Shown here in pieces: positions 1 to 11,567 of a DNA stretch of 64,000 nucleotides. Under the pieces are notes generated by a model that searched no databases, had not been told where the DNA came from, and saw only the letters and a program-made list of their open reading frames with translations. Each line of letters begins with the position of its first letter. Positions within the stretch are counted from its first letter, which is position 1. This stretch comes from Streptomyces aureocirculatus. GTDB lineage: Bacteria > Actinomycetota > Actinomycetes > Streptomycetales > Streptomycetaceae. A program made the translations under genes and the position numbers. Where the stretch lies: assembly GCF_000720475.1 (NCBI RefSeq), contig NZ_JOAP01000036.1:1-64000 (forward strand), given 5' to 3'.

Positions 1-1
1 C

Positions 2-1810
2 GGAGCGCGGATGTACCGCACCGGGGACCTGGCCCGCCTCACCCCCGACGGCCACCTCCACTACCTGGGCCGCACCGACGACCAGATCAAGATCCGCGGT
101 TTCCGCATCGAACCCGCCGAGATCGAGACCGCCCTCACCACCCACCCCCACATCACCCAGGCCGCCGTCCTCACCAGGAGCGACGGCACCGCGACCCCCT
201 ACTTGGCCGCCTACTTCGTCCCCACCGACGGCCACCCCGTGCCGGACCCCGCGCAACTGCGCGCCCACCTGGCCGAGCGACTGCCCGAGTACATGATCCC
301 CACCGCCTGCGTCCCCCTGCCGCGGCTGCCGCTCTCGGCGAACGGCAAGCTCGACCACCAGGCCCTGCCCGCCCCCGACCGCACCACGAGCACGGCGTTC
401 CGGACGCCCCGCACCACCCAGGAGGCAGCCCTCGCCGCCCTGTTCGCGGGCGTGCTCGGGGTCGACAAGGTCGGCATCGACGACAACTTCTTCGACCTGG
501 GCGGGCATTCGCTCCTGGCGACGCGCCTGGTGAACCGGGTGCGTGCCGAGTTGGGCGTGGAGGTTCCCGTACGGGTGGTGTTCGAGGCGGCGACGGTGGC
601 CGGGCTCGCGGAGAGCCTGGGTATGGGGGTGCGGTCGTCCCGCCCGGTGCTGCGGCGGGCCGAGCGGCGGCCGCAGCGGGTGCCGCTGTCGTTCGCGCAG
701 CGCCGTCTGAAGTTCCTCGACGAGCTGGAGCCGCTGCCGACCTACCACCTCCCGTTCGCCGTACGGCTCAGCGGCACCCTGGACGCGGTCGCCCTCGCGG
801 CGGCGCTGCGGGACGTGGTGGTGCGGCACGAGAGCCTGCGCACGCTGTTCGTACCTGACTCTCTGGGCGTGGTGGCCCAGGTGGTGGTGCCCGCTGCCGA
901 CGTCACCCTGGACGTGCCGGTGCGGGATGTGGCGCCGGACGCGGTGACCGCCGAGGTGTCCCGTGAGGCCGCCCGCCGCTTCGACCTGTCGGCGGAGATA
1001 CCGGTGCGGGCCTGCCTGCTGCGGTGCGCCCCGGACGAGCACGTACTGGTCCTTCTCCTGCACCACATCGCCGCCGACGGCGAGTCGATGGCACCGCTGG
1101 CCCGCGATCTGAGCACCGCCTACGCCGCCCGGACGCGTGGCGGCCCGCCCTCGTGGGACGAACTCGCGGTGCAGTACGCGGACTACGCGCTGTGGCAGCG
1201 GGAGCTGCTGGGGGACGAGGGGGACCCGGAAAGCCTCCTCGCGACGCAGTTGGCCTACTGGCGCGGTGAGTTGGCGGACGTCCCGCAGCCCTTGCGGCTG
1301 CCCCTGGACCGGCCGCGGCCGCCCGTCGCCGCGCACCGCGGGGACACCGTGGAGTTCGTCATCGGACCCGAGGTGCACGCGGCGGTGCAGGAGGTGGCGC
1401 GCGCCCAGGGGGCCACGGTGCCGATGGTGCTCCAGTCCGCGCTCGTGGTGCTGCTGCGGCTCATGGGCGGCGGTGACGACGTGACGGTCGGGTCCTCCAT
1501 CGCGGGGCGCACGGACGAGGGGCTCGCGGACCTCGTCGGGTTCTTCGTCAACACGTGGGTGCTGCGGGCGGACCTGTCGGGCAACCCGTCGTTCGCGTCC
1601 GTGGTGCGGCAGGTGCGGGGCCCGAGACCGTCGTCACCGGCACCGCCAAGTTCGACCTGCTCTTCCAGGCGGGGGAGTCCTCCCAGTGGGGCGGACAAGG
1701 GCTCACCGGACTCGTCGAGTACGCCACCGACCTGTTCGACCGCGACACCGCGGAACATCTCGCGGAGCGCTTCGTACGCCTCGTCGAGGAGTTGGCGACC
1801 GGACCGCTGA
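2..1810 (+). CDS. NRPS fragment, A(end)-T-C(truncated), open at left edge
   Basis: This is the 3' part of a nonribosomal peptide synthetase gene that begins before the window; codons are already open at base 2. Counting from the Met at base 11, residues 1-120 are the end of an adenylation domain ([18 protein letters not shown], ending at NGKLD). Residues about 140-205 are a carrier domain with [10 protein letters not shown], whose Ser takes the phosphopantetheine. A condensation domain starts near residue 222 and has an intact HHIAADG catalytic motif near residue 350. The domain reads normally to VRQVRG at about base 1620. After that the frame is nonsense until the stop at 1810, while the missing end of the domain continues in another frame. 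The gene is therefore broken here, either truly or by an assembly error. Confidence 0.85.
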   Translation, partial: GARMYRTGDLARLTPDGHLHYLGRTDDQIKIRGFRIEPAEIETALTTHPHITQAAVLTRSDGTATPYLAAYFVPTDGHPVPDPAQLRAHLAERLPEYMIPTACVPLPRLPLSANGKLDHQALPAPDRTTSTAFRTPRTTQEAALAALFAGVLGVDKVGIDDNFFDLGGHSLLATRLVNRVRAELGVEVPVRVVFEAATVAGLAESLGMGVRSSRPVLRRAERRPQRVPLSFAQRRLKFLDELEPLPTYHLPFAVRLSGTLDAVALAAALRDVVVRHESLRTLFVPDSLGVVAQVVVPAADVTLDVPVRDVAPDAVTAEVSREAARRFDLSAEIPVRACLLRCAPDEHVLVLLLHHIAADGESMAPLARDLSTAYAARTRGGPPSWDELAVQYADYALWQRELLGDEGDPESLLATQLAYWRGELADVPQPLRLPLDRPRPPVAAHRGDTVEFVIGPEVHAAVQEVARAQGATVPMVLQSALVVLLRLMGGGDDVTVGSSIAGRTDEGLADLVGFFVNTWVLRADLSGNPSFASVVRQVRGPRPSSPAPPSSTCSSRRGSPPSGADKGSPDSSSTPPTCSTATPRNISRSASYASSRSWRPDR

Positions 1811-4086
1811 CCCGCGTCGACGGCGTGGACGCGCTGCTGCCCGCCGAGCGGCGACGGCTGCTCCACGACGTCAACGACACGGCCGTGCCCGTACCGGACC
1901 TGACGGTGCCCGCCCTCTTCGCGCGGCAGGCCGCCGCGACACCCGACGCCGTCGCGGTGGTCAGCGGCACGGAGACGCTGACCTACCGGGAGCTGGACGC
2001 CCGCACCGACCGGCTCGCCCGGCGCCTGGCGCACCGGGGGGTGGGCCCGGAGTCACCCGTCGCCGTGGCCGTACCCAGGTCCTCCGCGTACGTCGTTGCC
2101 GTCCTCGCCGTCCTGAAGGCGGGCGGCGTGTATGTGCCGCTGGCCCACGACCACCCGGCCGAACGCCTGGAGTTCATGCTGCGCGACGTGCGGCCTGTGC
2201 TGCTGCTCACGACGTCGGCGGTGGCGGCCGACCTGCCTGTGGGCGGCTGCCCGCGGCTGCTCGTCGACGACCCGGACGCGGAGCCGGACGCGGCCGTGGA
2301 CGCGGGTCCCGTTCCCGGCGTCCGCGTGGGCGGCTCGGTCCGTGCCGCCGTGCGGCCCGATCAGCTCGCGTACGTCATCCACACCTCCGGGTCGACGGGC
2401 GTGCCCAAGGGTGCCGGGGTGAGCCACCGGGCCGTCGTCGGTCTCGCCGCGGACCGGAGCTGGCCCGGCGGCGCCCAGGACCGGGTGCTGCTGCACTCGG
2501 CGCCGACGTTCGACATCTCCGGCTACGAGCTGTGGGTGCCGCTCCTGAACGGCGGCCGGATCGTGGTGGCACCGCCCGGCGCCCTCGACGTCGACACGCT
2601 CGCCGCCGTCATCGCCGAGCAGCGGGTCACCGCGCTGTGCATGTCGGCGGGGCTCTTCGCCGTGCTGGCCGATGCCCGCCCGGAGAGCTTCGCCGGTGTG
2701 CGGGAGGCGCTGACCGGCGGTGAGCCGGTGCCCGCGGACGCGGTGGCGCGCGTCCTGCGGGCCTGCCCCGCGACTACGGTGATCAACGCGTACGGGCCGA
2801 CCGAGGCGACCGTCTTCGCCACCACGCACCGGATCACCGCCGCTTCCGGGGTCGGCGCGGAGGTCCCGGTGGGGCGGCCCATGGACAACACACGTGTGTA
2901 CGTACTCGACGACCGGCTGCGGCCCGTGCCGACCGGCGTGGAGGGCGAGCTGTACCTCGCGGGGCCGGGCCTGGCACGCGGCTACGCGCACCGGCCCGCG
3001 CTCACCGCCGAGCGGTTCGTGGCCTGCCCGTTCGGCGGCGGGCCCGGGGAGCGCATGTACCGGACGGGGGACGTGGTGGCGTGGACGAAGGACGGTGACC
3101 TCGTGTTCAAGGCACGCGCCGACGACCAGGTGAAGATCCGCGGGTACCGGGTGGAACCCGGCGAGGTGGAGGCGGCCTTGGTGACGCATCCCGCCGTGGC
3201 TCGGGCAGCGGTGGTCGCACGGGAGAGCCCGGGCGGGGCAGGGGGGCGGCAACTGGTGGCGTATGTGGTGCCGGTGGGGGACGGGGGCGCCGAGGGTCTC
3301 GACGCCGCCGAAGCCGTCGGCGCCGTCGAGTCCCATGACACCGTCACGGACGAGGGCACCGCCGGGGTGCCGGGTACCGCCGAACCTTCCGGTTCCGCCG
3401 AATCTTCCGGTTCCGCCGAATCTTCCGGTTCCGCCGAATCTTCCGGTTCCGCCGAACCTTCCGGTTCCGCCGAACCTTCCGGTTCCGCCGAACCTTCCGG
3501 TTCCGCCGAACCTTCCGGTTCCGCTGGGCACCCCGGTTCCGCCGGACACCCCGGTTCCGCCGGACACCCCGGTTCCGCCGGACACCCCGGCTCCGCCGGA
3601 CACCCCGGCTCCGCCGGACACCCCGGCTCCGCCGCACCCCTCAACCCCGCCGAGGCCGAGCCCCTGCGTGCTCACCTGGCGCGGTGCCTCCCCCCGTACC
3701 TGGTGCCCTCACTCTTCGTGTGGCTCGACGAACTGCCGCTCACCGAGAACGGCAAGGTCGACCGGCGGGCCTTGCCGGATCCGCGCGGGCCGGGGGGCCG
3801 TGCCGGTGTCCTCGGGGGGGCGCCGCGTACCGCCACCGAGCGCGCGGTCGCCGGGATCTGGGCGGAGCTGCTCGACCGGGACGACATCGGTGTGCACGAG
3901 AAGTTCTTCGAGGCAGGCGGGACCTCCCTCTCCCTCCTCACGCTGAGCAGCCGCCTGACCGAACTCGGCGGCCACAAACTGCCGTTGAGCGCGCTCTTCG
4001 AGCACACCACGGTCGAGGCGATGGCCGGTCTGGTCGACGACGCGGCCGCCGGTGACACCACTGACGAAATGGGGTTCGAGCTATGA
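1618..4086 (+). CDS. NRPS fragment, C(end)-A-T, out of frame with the upstream part
   Basis: Continuation of the same synthetase in a different frame. A GTG start at 1555 is possible, but recognisable sequence begins near 1618 with the C-terminal part of a condensation domain ([10 protein letters not shown]). A complete adenylation domain follows: [44 protein letters not shown], and [10 protein letters not shown] near base 3750. A carrier domain ([12 protein letters not shown], near base 3906) ends the protein. The Asp of FDISGYE is the residue that binds the amino group of alpha-amino acids; I cannot name the substrate. Between the A8 and A10 motifs lies an unusual insertion of about 110 residues made of hexapeptide repeats. 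The stop overlaps the next start (ATGA), so the two genes are translationally coupled. Confidence 0.85.
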   Translation, partial: GPETVVTGTAKFDLLFQAGESSQWGGQGLTGLVEYATDLFDRDTAEHLAERFVRLVEELATGPLTRVDGVDALLPAERRRLLHDVNDTAVPVPDLTVPALFARQAAATPDAVAVVSGTETLTYRELDARTDRLARRLAHRGVGPESPVAVAVPRSSAYVVAVLAVLKAGGVYVPLAHDHPAERLEFMLRDVRPVLLLTTSAVAADLPVGGCPRLLVDDPDAEPDAAVDAGPVPGVRVGGSVRAAVRPDQLAYVIHTSGSTGVPKGAGVSHRAVVGLAADRSWPGGAQDRVLLHSAPTFDISGYELWVPLLNGGRIVVAPPGALDVDTLAAVIAEQRVTALCMSAGLFAVLADARPESFAGVREALTGGEPVPADAVARVLRACPATTVINAYGPTEATVFATTHRITAASGVGAEVPVGRPMDNTRVYVLDDRLRPVPTGVEGELYLAGPGLARGYAHRPALTAERFVACPFGGGPGERMYRTGDVVAWTKDGDLVFKARADDQVKIRGYRVEPGEVEAALVTHPAVARAAVVARESPGGAGGRQLVAYVVPVGDGGAEGLDAAEAVGAVESHDTVTDEGTAGVPGTAEPSGSAESSGSAESSGSAESSGSAEPSGSAEPSGSAEPSGSAEPSGSAGHPGSAGHPGSAGHPGSAGHPGSAGHPGSAGHPGSAAPLNPAEAEPLRAHLARCLPPYLVPSLFVWLDELPLTENGKVDRRALPDPRGPGGRAGVLGGAPRTATERAVAGIWAELLDRDDIGVHEKFFEAGGTSLSLLTLSSRLTELGGHKLPLSALFEHTTVEAMAGLVDDAAAGDTTDEMGFEL
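3367..3630 (+). repeat. 18-bp coding tandem repeat in an NRPS A domain
   Basis: About fourteen imperfect 18-bp units encode PSGSAE or SSGSAE (first eight or so) and then HPGSAG (last six). They sit in the small C-terminal subdomain of the adenylation domain, between the A8 and A10 motifs. Unit length keeps the frame open. Confidence 0.9.
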
Positions 4087-7000
4087 CACACCCGAGCCAT
4101 CCCGCCCCGGAGGCCGTGGCGGTCATCGGGGTGGCCCTGGCCCTGCCCGACGCCGACGACCTGGACACGCTGCACCAGAACCTGCTCGAAGGGCGGAGCA
4201 GCATCCGGGAGCCCGACAAGGAACGGGTGCACTACGCCGGGGCGCCCACGGGCATCGACTACCTCAAGATGGGCTACCTGAGCCGGATCGACCTGTTCGA
4301 CCACCGGTTCTTCGGTCTGTCGCTGCGCGAGGCCGAGCTGATGGACCCGCACCAGCGCATGGCCGCGCAACTCGCCCACCAGGCCTTCGAGAACGCCTGC
4401 TACGCGCCAGGGGCCCTGAAGGGTTCCCGCACAGCCGTCGTCCTGAGCGCCCCAGAGCCGCACTACGCGACCCTGTACACCGGGGACGATCCGCAGCAGC
4501 TCCTCGGCGCGCACCCGTCCGCGGTCGCCGCGCGCGTCGCCTACCTCTTCGACCTCGCCGGGCCCTCGCTCGTCGTGGACACCGCGTGCAGCAGCAGCCT
4601 CACCGCGATCGCCGTCGCCGTGGAGAACCTGCGGAGCGGACAGGCCGACCTGGCGCTCGCGGGCGGCCTCAGCCTCTACCCGGTCATGATCCCCGAGCAG
4701 GACCGGGTGCCGATGCTCGGCCTGGAGTCCCCCGACGGCGTCTGCCGTCCCTTCGACGCCCGCGCGGACGGCTCCACCGGCGGCGAGGGCGGCGGGTTCG
4801 TCGTCCTCAAGCGGCTGTCCGACGCGCTCGCCGACGGGGACCACATCCACGGCGTCCTGACGGGTATCGCCCTGAACCACAACGGGTTCCGCGCCACCAG
4901 CATGAGCGCGCCCAGCGCCCGCGGCCAGGCCGAAGTCATCGTCGAGGCCTGGCGGCAGGCGGGCACACCCCGGCTCGACCACATCGAGTGCCACGGCTCG
5001 GGCACCCGGCTCGGCGACGTCATCGAGGCGGAGGGCCTGCGGCAGGCCTTCGCCGACGCGGGCCTCGGCGACGTCTCCGGGAGCAGCGGTGCCGTGACCG
5101 GCATCAGCGGTATCAAGGGCAACATCGGGCACCTCAACCACGCCGCCGGCGTCGCGGGTCTCTTCAAGGTCCTGGCCGGGCTGCGGCACGGCACCCGGTA
5201 CCCCAACCCCAACTTCGAGACGCCCAACCCGCTCATCGACTTCACCGGGCCCGTCCAGGTCGACGCGCGGGCCACGCCCTGGCCGGGCACCGGGAACGGC
5301 ACACGCCGCGCGGGCATCAGCTCGTTCGGCCTGACGGGCACCAACGTGCACGCCGTCGTCGAGGAGCCGCCCACCCCGGCCGTGGCGGAACCGGAGGCCG
5401 CGGAGCCCGACGCCGAACTGGTCACCCTCTCCGCGAAGTCCCCGCAGGCACTCGCCGCCTACGCCGAGCGCGTCGCCGCCTTCCTCGACCGGACCGGACA
5501 CCCGCTCCCGCAGGTGGCGCACGCCCTGAACCGGGGCCGCGACGACCACCGCCACCGCTGGGCGGGCACCGCACACGACACCCGGGAACTGGCGGACCTG
5601 CTGCGCACGGCACACCCCGGCGAGCACGAACCTCCCGCCGCCGCACCCCTGGTGCTGCTCTTCTCCGGCGACGCCGACCTCGGCGACGACACATGGACGG
5701 CCCTTGGCGAGGCCTTCCCCCAGCTCACCGAAGCCGAAGCCGACGCCGACGCCGCCGCTGAAGCCGCCGCCGACACCCCCGGCGCCCGCCTCCTCGCCCG
5801 GCAGCACGCCGCGTACCGCCTCGCGCGCTCCCTCGGCCTGACCGAGGCCCGGCTCGTCGGCTCCGGCATCGGCAACCTCGTCGTCCGCGGCATCCAGAAC
5901 CCGGCGACGGCGGCCGAGGCCCGCGAGGCAGCGGCCGAAGCCCCCCTGACCGGCCAGGTCGACGAGGCCGGGCTCCGCCGTGCGGTGCGCAGCCTCGCCG
6001 ACGAGGGCGCCGTCCTGGTGGAGATGGGCGCCGACGGCACCCTGGCCCGGGAGATCTCCCGCGTCGCCCCCGAACTGCCGCTCGTACGCCTCTTCGCGGA
6101 CCCCTCCCGCGAGGGCGTGCTCGGTGGCCTCGCCGCGCTCTACTCGTACGGCGTCGACATCGACTGGAGCCGCTACTACGCCGGTGACCGGGTGCGCCGC
6201 ATCGAGCTGCCCACGTACCCCTTCGACGCCGACGAGGTGTCCTGCTGGTGCCGGCCGCCGGGCGCGCCGCTGCTCACCACGGCGACCGGCACGGCCCCCG
6301 CGGCAGTGGAACCGCGGCACCCGCACGCACCCGGGACCGCGAACGGACAGGGCGGCGCCGACACCGAGGAGCAGTTGGCAGCCATCTGGGCACGGGTCCT
6401 CAAGGCCGACGAGGTCCGGCCCGACTCCAACTACTTCGAGCTGGGCGGCACCTCGATCGCCGGGATCACCGTGCTGCGCGAGGCCGAATCCCACTTCGGC
6501 GTCCACCTCACCTTCGCCGACCTGCACCAGCACCCCACGCTCCGCGGCCTCGCCGCACGCGTCGACGCCATGCGCTCGACGGGGCGGGAGCAGGACGACT
6601 GGACGATCACACCGGTCACCCGCCCGGGACCGCTGCCGCTCTCCTTCAACCAGGAGCAGCTCTGGTACCTGGACCGCCTGCAGCCGGGCACCCCGCTCTA
6701 CAACATCCCCACCAACACGCGCTACGTCGGCGACTTCGACCTGGCCGCGTTCCGCGGCGCGCTGCGTGACGTCGTGGACCGGCACGAGGTGCTGCGCACC
6801 CGCATCCTGGACAACGACGGCAGGCCCTACGCCCTCGCCGACCTGACCGAGCCCCGGGTCACCTTCCTCGACCTCGCCGCCCTCCCCGACGCCGAGCGCG
6901 TCGCGGAGCTCTCCCGCGCCATGACCGCGGAGGCCACCGAGCCGTTCGACCTGGGCAGCGGCCCGCTCTTCCGCACCGTCGTCGTCAAGATCGGCGTACG

Positions 7001-10000
7001 GGAGCACGTCGTCCTGCACACCTGGCACCACATCGTCTTCGACGGCTGGGCCCCCGCCGTGTTCTACGGCGAACTCTCCGCCTGCTACACCGCCCGCCGC
7101 ACGGGCCGCACCGCCGAGCTGCCCGAACTGCCCGTGCAGTACGCGGACTTCGCGGCCTGGCAGCGCACGTGGCTGGACGCCGAGCGGACCGAGCGCGGCC
7201 TCGCTTACTGGCGCGGACAGCTCAGCGGCCTCACGGTCCCCGAACTGCCGACCGACCACCCGCGCCCGGCGGTGCAGTCCTACCGCGGCGCCTACGTGAA
7301 GTTCGCACTCGACCAGGAACTCGCGAGCCGCATCAGGGAGTTCAGCGTCGGTGAGAGCACGACCAGCTTCGTCACCATGCTCGCCGTGGTCGACGCGGTC
7401 CTGCACCTGTGGGCCGGACAGCGGGACGTCGTCGTGGGCGCCGCGACCACCGGCCGGTTCAACCCCGCCACACACGGCCTGATCGGCTACTTCAACAACC
7501 TGCTTCCGTTCCGTACGAAGATCGACCCGGACCTCGGGTTCCGGGACCTGGTGGCCCGGTGCGCGACCACCGCGACCGGGGTCCTCGACCACGAGGAGAT
7601 CCCGTTCGCGAAGATCGTCGCCGACACCGACCACCGCGACCCGTCACGGCACCCGGTGTTCACGGTCTGCTACACCCACCAGAACACCGTCTCGGCCTCC
7701 CTCGAACTCGCGGGGCTCACCCCCGAGAGCGTCGGCGATGACCTCTCCGGGGTCTCCGGCGTCGCCCCCGGCACGTCCAAGTTCGACCTCACCTTCGGCC
7801 TGTACGACCAGGACGGCGGCCCGATGGCCGGATATCTGGAGTACGCGGTCGACCTCTTCGAGGACGCCACCGCGCACCGGCTCGTCGACCTCTTCCAGGA
7901 GATCGCCGCCGCCGTGATGAGCACGCCGGACCGGCCCCTCGCGGAGCTGCTCACGGCCCCCGCGCCGAGCGGCCCTTCCGTCCTCGTCGGCGACCGGCGC
8001 GAGTGGGCGGGGACGCGCCTTGTCGCCGAGGCCTTCCAGGAGCACGCGGCGCTGCGCCCCGACGACGTCGCCGTCGTCGACGCCGCGGGCGAGCACACCT
8101 TCGCGGAGCTCGACCGGCGCGCGAACCGCCTGGCCCACCGGCTCCTCCCGTACGGCGTCGGCCCCGACACGGCCGTCCCGGTGCTCACGCCCCGCAGCGC
8201 CGAGCTCGTGGTCGGCTGGCTCGGCGTCCTGAAGGCGGGCGGCGCCTTCGCCCCGCTCGACCCGGCGGTCCCCGCGGGGCGAAGGCGCTCCATCCTGTCC
8301 GGGATCACCGCGCCCGTCCTGGTCCTTGGCGAGGGCATGGCGGCCGAGGACGACAGGGGCATGCCGGTCGTCCGCATCGGCGACGTGGCTGCCGACCCCG
8401 CGTACGGCGACACCGCGCCCCCGCAGCGGGCCGGTGCCGCCCACCTCGCTTACGTCGCGCACACCTCGGGCTCCACCGGGCACCCGCACGGCTGCGAGGT
8501 CGAGCACGCGGGCCTGCTCAACCTCCTGCACTGGTTCGGTGAGGAGGCGGCCCTCACGGCCGGGGACCGGATCGCCCAGATGGCCGCGCCCGGCTTCGAC
8601 CTGGCGGTGCTCGAAGTGATGTCGGCCCTCTACCACGGGGCGACTCTCTGCTTCGTACAGGAGGTCCTGCAGACCCCCGAGGTGTTCCTCGGCGTCCTCG
8701 CCGAGCACGGCGTCACCGTGGCCGGGCTCCCGACGCCACTGGCCGAGCTGCTGCTCACCGACCTCCCCGAGATACCGGGGCTCGCCCTGCGGTTCCTGCT
8801 CACCGGCGGCGAACAGCTCCGGGTCAGGCCTTCGCGGCGGACGCCGTTCACGCTGCTCAACATCTACGGGCCCACGGAGTGCGTGGTCTGCGCCACCGGG
8901 GGGCGGGTGGCCGCGGCCGGTACCGCGGGCGCCGGTGCCGCACGGTCCGGTGCCGGGGCGGACCTGCTGCCGGACATCGGGCGGACCATCCCGAACGCCC
9001 GCGTGTATCTCCTCGACGCCGCGGGGCGGCCGGTGGCGCTGGGCGAGCAGGGCGAGGTGTACCTCGGCGGCGTGGTGACCGGGCGCGGCTACCACGGCAG
9101 GCCGGGCCTGACCGCGTCGCGGTTCGTCGCCGACCCCTTCGCGGACGTACCGGGGGCCCGGATGTACCGCACCGGGGATCTGGCCGCCGTCCGCGCCGAC
9201 GGCACCCTCGTCTTCCGGGGGCGCACCGACGACCAGCTCGAACTGCGCGGCCACCGGGTGGAACCGGCCGAGATCGAGCGGGCCCTGATGGCACACCCGG
9301 GGGTGCGCGAGGCACTCGTCGTCGCCGAGTGGCAGCCCTCGGGGGCACCGCTCCTGGTGGCCCACGTCGCCGGTACGGACGCGCCCGACGAGGCCGAGCT
9401 GACCGCGTGGGTGGCGCGGACGCTGCCGGACCACATGGTCCCCGGCCGCGTACTGCACCACGACGACCTGCCCAGGACGAGCCACGGAAAGCTCGACCGC
9501 AACCGGATGAGGAAGACGGAGATGCTCGACCGCGACACGAAGCACGAGACGACGGCGGAGTTGTCGGCGGAGACGACTGCACAGATGCCGGGGGAGGCGA
9601 CGGCACAGATGACCTCACAGATGCCGGGGGAGGCGACGGCACAGACGACGCCACCGGTGCCGGGGCGGACGACGGCACAGTTGTCGGAGGAGAAGAGGGC
9701 GCGGATGTCGGCGGAGATGTCGGCGGTCACGACCGCCGTGACGTCGGCGGCGGTCGTCGGCGACGCCGCGCGCGAGGCCGAGCGGATCCTCGGCGGGATA
9801 TGGGCCGAACTCCTCGGCGTGGCCCGGGTGGCGCCGGGCGACAACTTCTTCCAGATCGGCGGCGACTCGCTCCTGAGCGTGGGCATCGCGTCCCGAGCCA
9901 CCCGCGCCGGACTGCCCCTCACCCCGCACGACGTCCTGAGCCACCCGACCCTGCGCGAGCTCGCCGTCCTCGCCGCCGGGGCCGCGGGAACCGTGCCCCG

Positions 10001-11567
10001 GCCCGCCACCACCGGCACCGCGACGGCGCCCGCCGCGACCGCGGCACCGGGCGCGGGCAGCACCGCGGGTACCGCTCCGGCCACCACCGTGACCGCCACG
10101 GTGACGGTGCCCGACGAGCCCGTGCCGCCCGCCCCGCTGGTGCACGCCCTGCTCACCGACTCACCGGACGGCGCGAAGGACTTCGTCACCCCCCTGATCC
10201 TGGAGACGGCCCCCGGCATCCGCGCCGACGCGGTGCGCGCGGCGTTCGAGCGCCTCGTCGAGCTCCAGGAGCCGCTGCGCTACCGGTTCCGGCACAACAG
10301 CCTCGGCTGGCGCATCGACTGCGTGGAGCGGGAGAGCGCCCGGATCGTGGACGCCAAGGTCCTGCCGCCGCTCGACGAGGACCAGTTGCACGCCTGGCTC
10401 ACCGCCGACCTGGACGATCTTGTCGCCGCCGTCGACCTCGACCGCGGTCCCGTCCTGCGAGCCAGGTTCTACGACCGCGGCGCCGACCTGCCGGGCGTCG
10501 TCCTCATGGTCGTCCACCACTTCGTCTCCGACTCCACCTCGCTGGTGCCGCTGATGGAGGACCTCGACGCCGCACTCGCGGGCCGGGCACCGACCGCGCC
10601 GCGCAAGGCCGCCTGGCGGGAGTGGACCCACCTGCTGCGCGCCATGGCCACCTCCGACGAGGTCGCGGGCGAACTCCCGTACTGGAAGGGCATCCTGGGC
10701 GCCGCGGCCGACGCCCGACCCGTGCCCGAGAACGCCGCCGACGGCGCGCCGGCGGGCCTGGTGCGCCGCACCCTCGACGGGGGCCTGGTCGGCTCGCAGC
10801 TCACCGAGAACGGCCCCGCGGGCCAGCACGCGGCCCTCGCCGCCGTCGCCGTGGCCTGGTCGCGGTGGCGCGGCGAGCCGGGCGCCTTCCTGAGCACCGT
10901 CGGCATGGGCTCCGCGCCGAACGCGCTGTGGAACGGCGACCGGACCGAGTCGATGGGCTGGTTCACCCACATGTTCCCGGCGTACCTGCGCGTCGCGCCG
11001 GGCGCCGGTGCGGCCGAGACCCTGCCCGTCGCCGCGGCGGCGCTGCGGTCCGTGCCCAACGACGGCATCGGCTACGGCGTCCTGCGCCACCTCAGCCCGA
11101 CCGGCCCCGAGGTCGAGGCGATCCGCGCGCTGCCGGAGCCGCAGGTCCTCGTCGAGCACGTGGCCAGCGGCAACGACGGCCTCACCAAGCTGGGCGGCGC
11201 CTCCATCAGGCCCCGCCCGATGACCCTGGTGACCCTGCCCGACTCGCTGCTCGGCCAGGTGCCGATCGTCGTCGAGACCCATGTGCGGGGCGGGGTGCTC
11301 GAACTGGGCGTGGTGCACCGCGGCTCGATCGCCGCCGCGGACATGGAGGCCTTCGCCGACCACCTCGTCGAGGCGTTCGCCGAGTACGCGACAGGCCCCG
11401 CCTCCGCCTCCGCCGAGGCGCCCACCGAGCCCGCCGCTCCCGCCGAGGCGCCCACCGAGCCCGCCGCTCCCGCCGAGGCCCCCACCGCGCCCGCCGCCTC
11501 CGCCTCAGCCGAAGCAGCCACCGGCACCTCCGCCGACCCCACCGCCGACACCGACGGGGGCCGCTGA
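4083..11567 (+). CDS. Hybrid PKS/NRPS: KS-degenerate AT-T-C-A-T-E-like
   Basis: A 2494-residue megasynthase. The KS (residues about 8-425) has Cys169 in [15 protein letters not shown] (usually HGTGT) and [12 protein letters not shown]. An AT remnant of only about 160 residues follows: the GHSxG nucleophile site reads GSGIG near residue 593, so it should not load an extender. Then come a carrier ([11 protein letters not shown], Ser near 790), a condensation domain (HHIVFDGW near 982), an adenylation domain ([32 protein letters not shown]), a carrier ([10 protein letters not shown] near 1920) and a C-terminal domain most like an epimerase. The last keeps GWFTHMFP and [14 protein letters not shown] but has HHFVSDST and lacks the EGHGRE glutamate. 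There is no thioesterase. It starts within the upstream stop (ATGA) and is followed directly by the KAS III-like gene. Confidence 0.92.
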   Translation: MTHPSHPAPEAVAVIGVALALPDADDLDTLHQNLLEGRSSIREPDKERVHYAGAPTGIDYLKMGYLSRIDLFDHRFFGLSLREAELMDPHQRMAAQLAHQAFENACYAPGALKGSRTAVVLSAPEPHYATLYTGDDPQQLLGAHPSAVAARVAYLFDLAGPSLVVDTACSSSLTAIAVAVENLRSGQADLALAGGLSLYPVMIPEQDRVPMLGLESPDGVCRPFDARADGSTGGEGGGFVVLKRLSDALADGDHIHGVLTGIALNHNGFRATSMSAPSARGQAEVIVEAWRQAGTPRLDHIECHGSGTRLGDVIEAEGLRQAFADAGLGDVSGSSGAVTGISGIKGNIGHLNHAAGVAGLFKVLAGLRHGTRYPNPNFETPNPLIDFTGPVQVDARATPWPGTGNGTRRAGISSFGLTGTNVHAVVEEPPTPAVAEPEAAEPDAELVTLSAKSPQALAAYAERVAAFLDRTGHPLPQVAHALNRGRDDHRHRWAGTAHDTRELADLLRTAHPGEHEPPAAAPLVLLFSGDADLGDDTWTALGEAFPQLTEAEADADAAAEAAADTPGARLLARQHAAYRLARSLGLTEARLVGSGIGNLVVRGIQNPATAAEAREAAAEAPLTGQVDEAGLRRAVRSLADEGAVLVEMGADGTLAREISRVAPELPLVRLFADPSREGVLGGLAALYSYGVDIDWSRYYAGDRVRRIELPTYPFDADEVSCWCRPPGAPLLTTATGTAPAAVEPRHPHAPGTANGQGGADTEEQLAAIWARVLKADEVRPDSNYFELGGTSIAGITVLREAESHFGVHLTFADLHQHPTLRGLAARVDAMRSTGREQDDWTITPVTRPGPLPLSFNQEQLWYLDRLQPGTPLYNIPTNTRYVGDFDLAAFRGALRDVVDRHEVLRTRILDNDGRPYALADLTEPRVTFLDLAALPDAERVAELSRAMTAEATEPFDLGSGPLFRTVVVKIGVREHVVLHTWHHIVFDGWAPAVFYGELSACYTARRTGRTAELPELPVQYADFAAWQRTWLDAERTERGLAYWRGQLSGLTVPELPTDHPRPAVQSYRGAYVKFALDQELASRIREFSVGESTTSFVTMLAVVDAVLHLWAGQRDVVVGAATTGRFNPATHGLIGYFNNLLPFRTKIDPDLGFRDLVARCATTATGVLDHEEIPFAKIVADTDHRDPSRHPVFTVCYTHQNTVSASLELAGLTPESVGDDLSGVSGVAPGTSKFDLTFGLYDQDGGPMAGYLEYAVDLFEDATAHRLVDLFQEIAAAVMSTPDRPLAELLTAPAPSGPSVLVGDRREWAGTRLVAEAFQEHAALRPDDVAVVDAAGEHTFAELDRRANRLAHRLLPYGVGPDTAVPVLTPRSAELVVGWLGVLKAGGAFAPLDPAVPAGRRRSILSGITAPVLVLGEGMAAEDDRGMPVVRIGDVAADPAYGDTAPPQRAGAAHLAYVAHTSGSTGHPHGCEVEHAGLLNLLHWFGEEAALTAGDRIAQMAAPGFDLAVLEVMSALYHGATLCFVQEVLQTPEVFLGVLAEHGVTVAGLPTPLAELLLTDLPEIPGLALRFLLTGGEQLRVRPSRRTPFTLLNIYGPTECVVCATGGRVAAAGTAGAGAARSGAGADLLPDIGRTIPNARVYLLDAAGRPVALGEQGEVYLGGVVTGRGYHGRPGLTASRFVADPFADVPGARMYRTGDLAAVRADGTLVFRGRTDDQLELRGHRVEPAEIERALMAHPGVREALVVAEWQPSGAPLLVAHVAGTDAPDEAELTAWVARTLPDHMVPGRVLHHDDLPRTSHGKLDRNRMRKTEMLDRDTKHETTAELSAETTAQMPGEATAQMTSQMPGEATAQTTPPVPGRTTAQLSEEKRARMSAEMSAVTTAVTSAAVVGDAAREAERILGGIWAELLGVARVAPGDNFFQIGGDSLLSVGIASRATRAGLPLTPHDVLSHPTLRELAVLAAGAAGTVPRPATTGTATAPAATAAPGAGSTAGTAPATTVTATVTVPDEPVPPAPLVHALLTDSPDGAKDFVTPLILETAPGIRADAVRAAFERLVELQEPLRYRFRHNSLGWRIDCVERESARIVDAKVLPPLDEDQLHAWLTADLDDLVAAVDLDRGPVLRARFYDRGADLPGVVLMVVHHFVSDSTSLVPLMEDLDAALAGRAPTAPRKAAWREWTHLLRAMATSDEVAGELPYWKGILGAAADARPVPENAADGAPAGLVRRTLDGGLVGSQLTENGPAGQHAALAAVAVAWSRWRGEPGAFLSTVGMGSAPNALWNGDRTESMGWFTHMFPAYLRVAPGAGAAETLPVAAAALRSVPNDGIGYGVLRHLSPTGPEVEAIRALPEPQVLVEHVASGNDGLTKLGGASIRPRPMTLVTLPDSLLGQVPIVVETHVRGGVLELGVVHRGSIAAADMEAFADHLVEAFAEYATGPASASAEAPTEPAAPAEAPTEPAAPAEAPTAPAASASAEAATGTSADPTADTDGGR
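9581..9646 (+). repeat. 30-bp direct repeat, 36-bp spacing, in the A-T linker
   Basis: Two identical 30-bp copies (9581-9610 and 9617-9646) encode the QMPGEATAQ segment of a Thr/Gln/Met-rich linker between the adenylation and carrier domains. The spacing of 36 bp is a whole number of codons. Confidence 0.8.
11411..11500 (+). repeat. 30-bp tandem repeat, three copies, at the synthase C-terminus
   Basis: Three consecutive 30-bp units encode a decapeptide of the type [10 protein letters not shown] in the disordered tail after the last domain. The third copy differs at a few bases. Confidence 0.85.

Noticed and set aside
3672..7634. Very long open frame on the minus strand opposite the NRPS/PKS genes (1320 codons)
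   Set aside because: Its translation is Gly/Val/Arg/Asp-rich without any domain. The plus strand carries clear catalytic motifs, so this is the usual shadow frame of GC-rich DNA.
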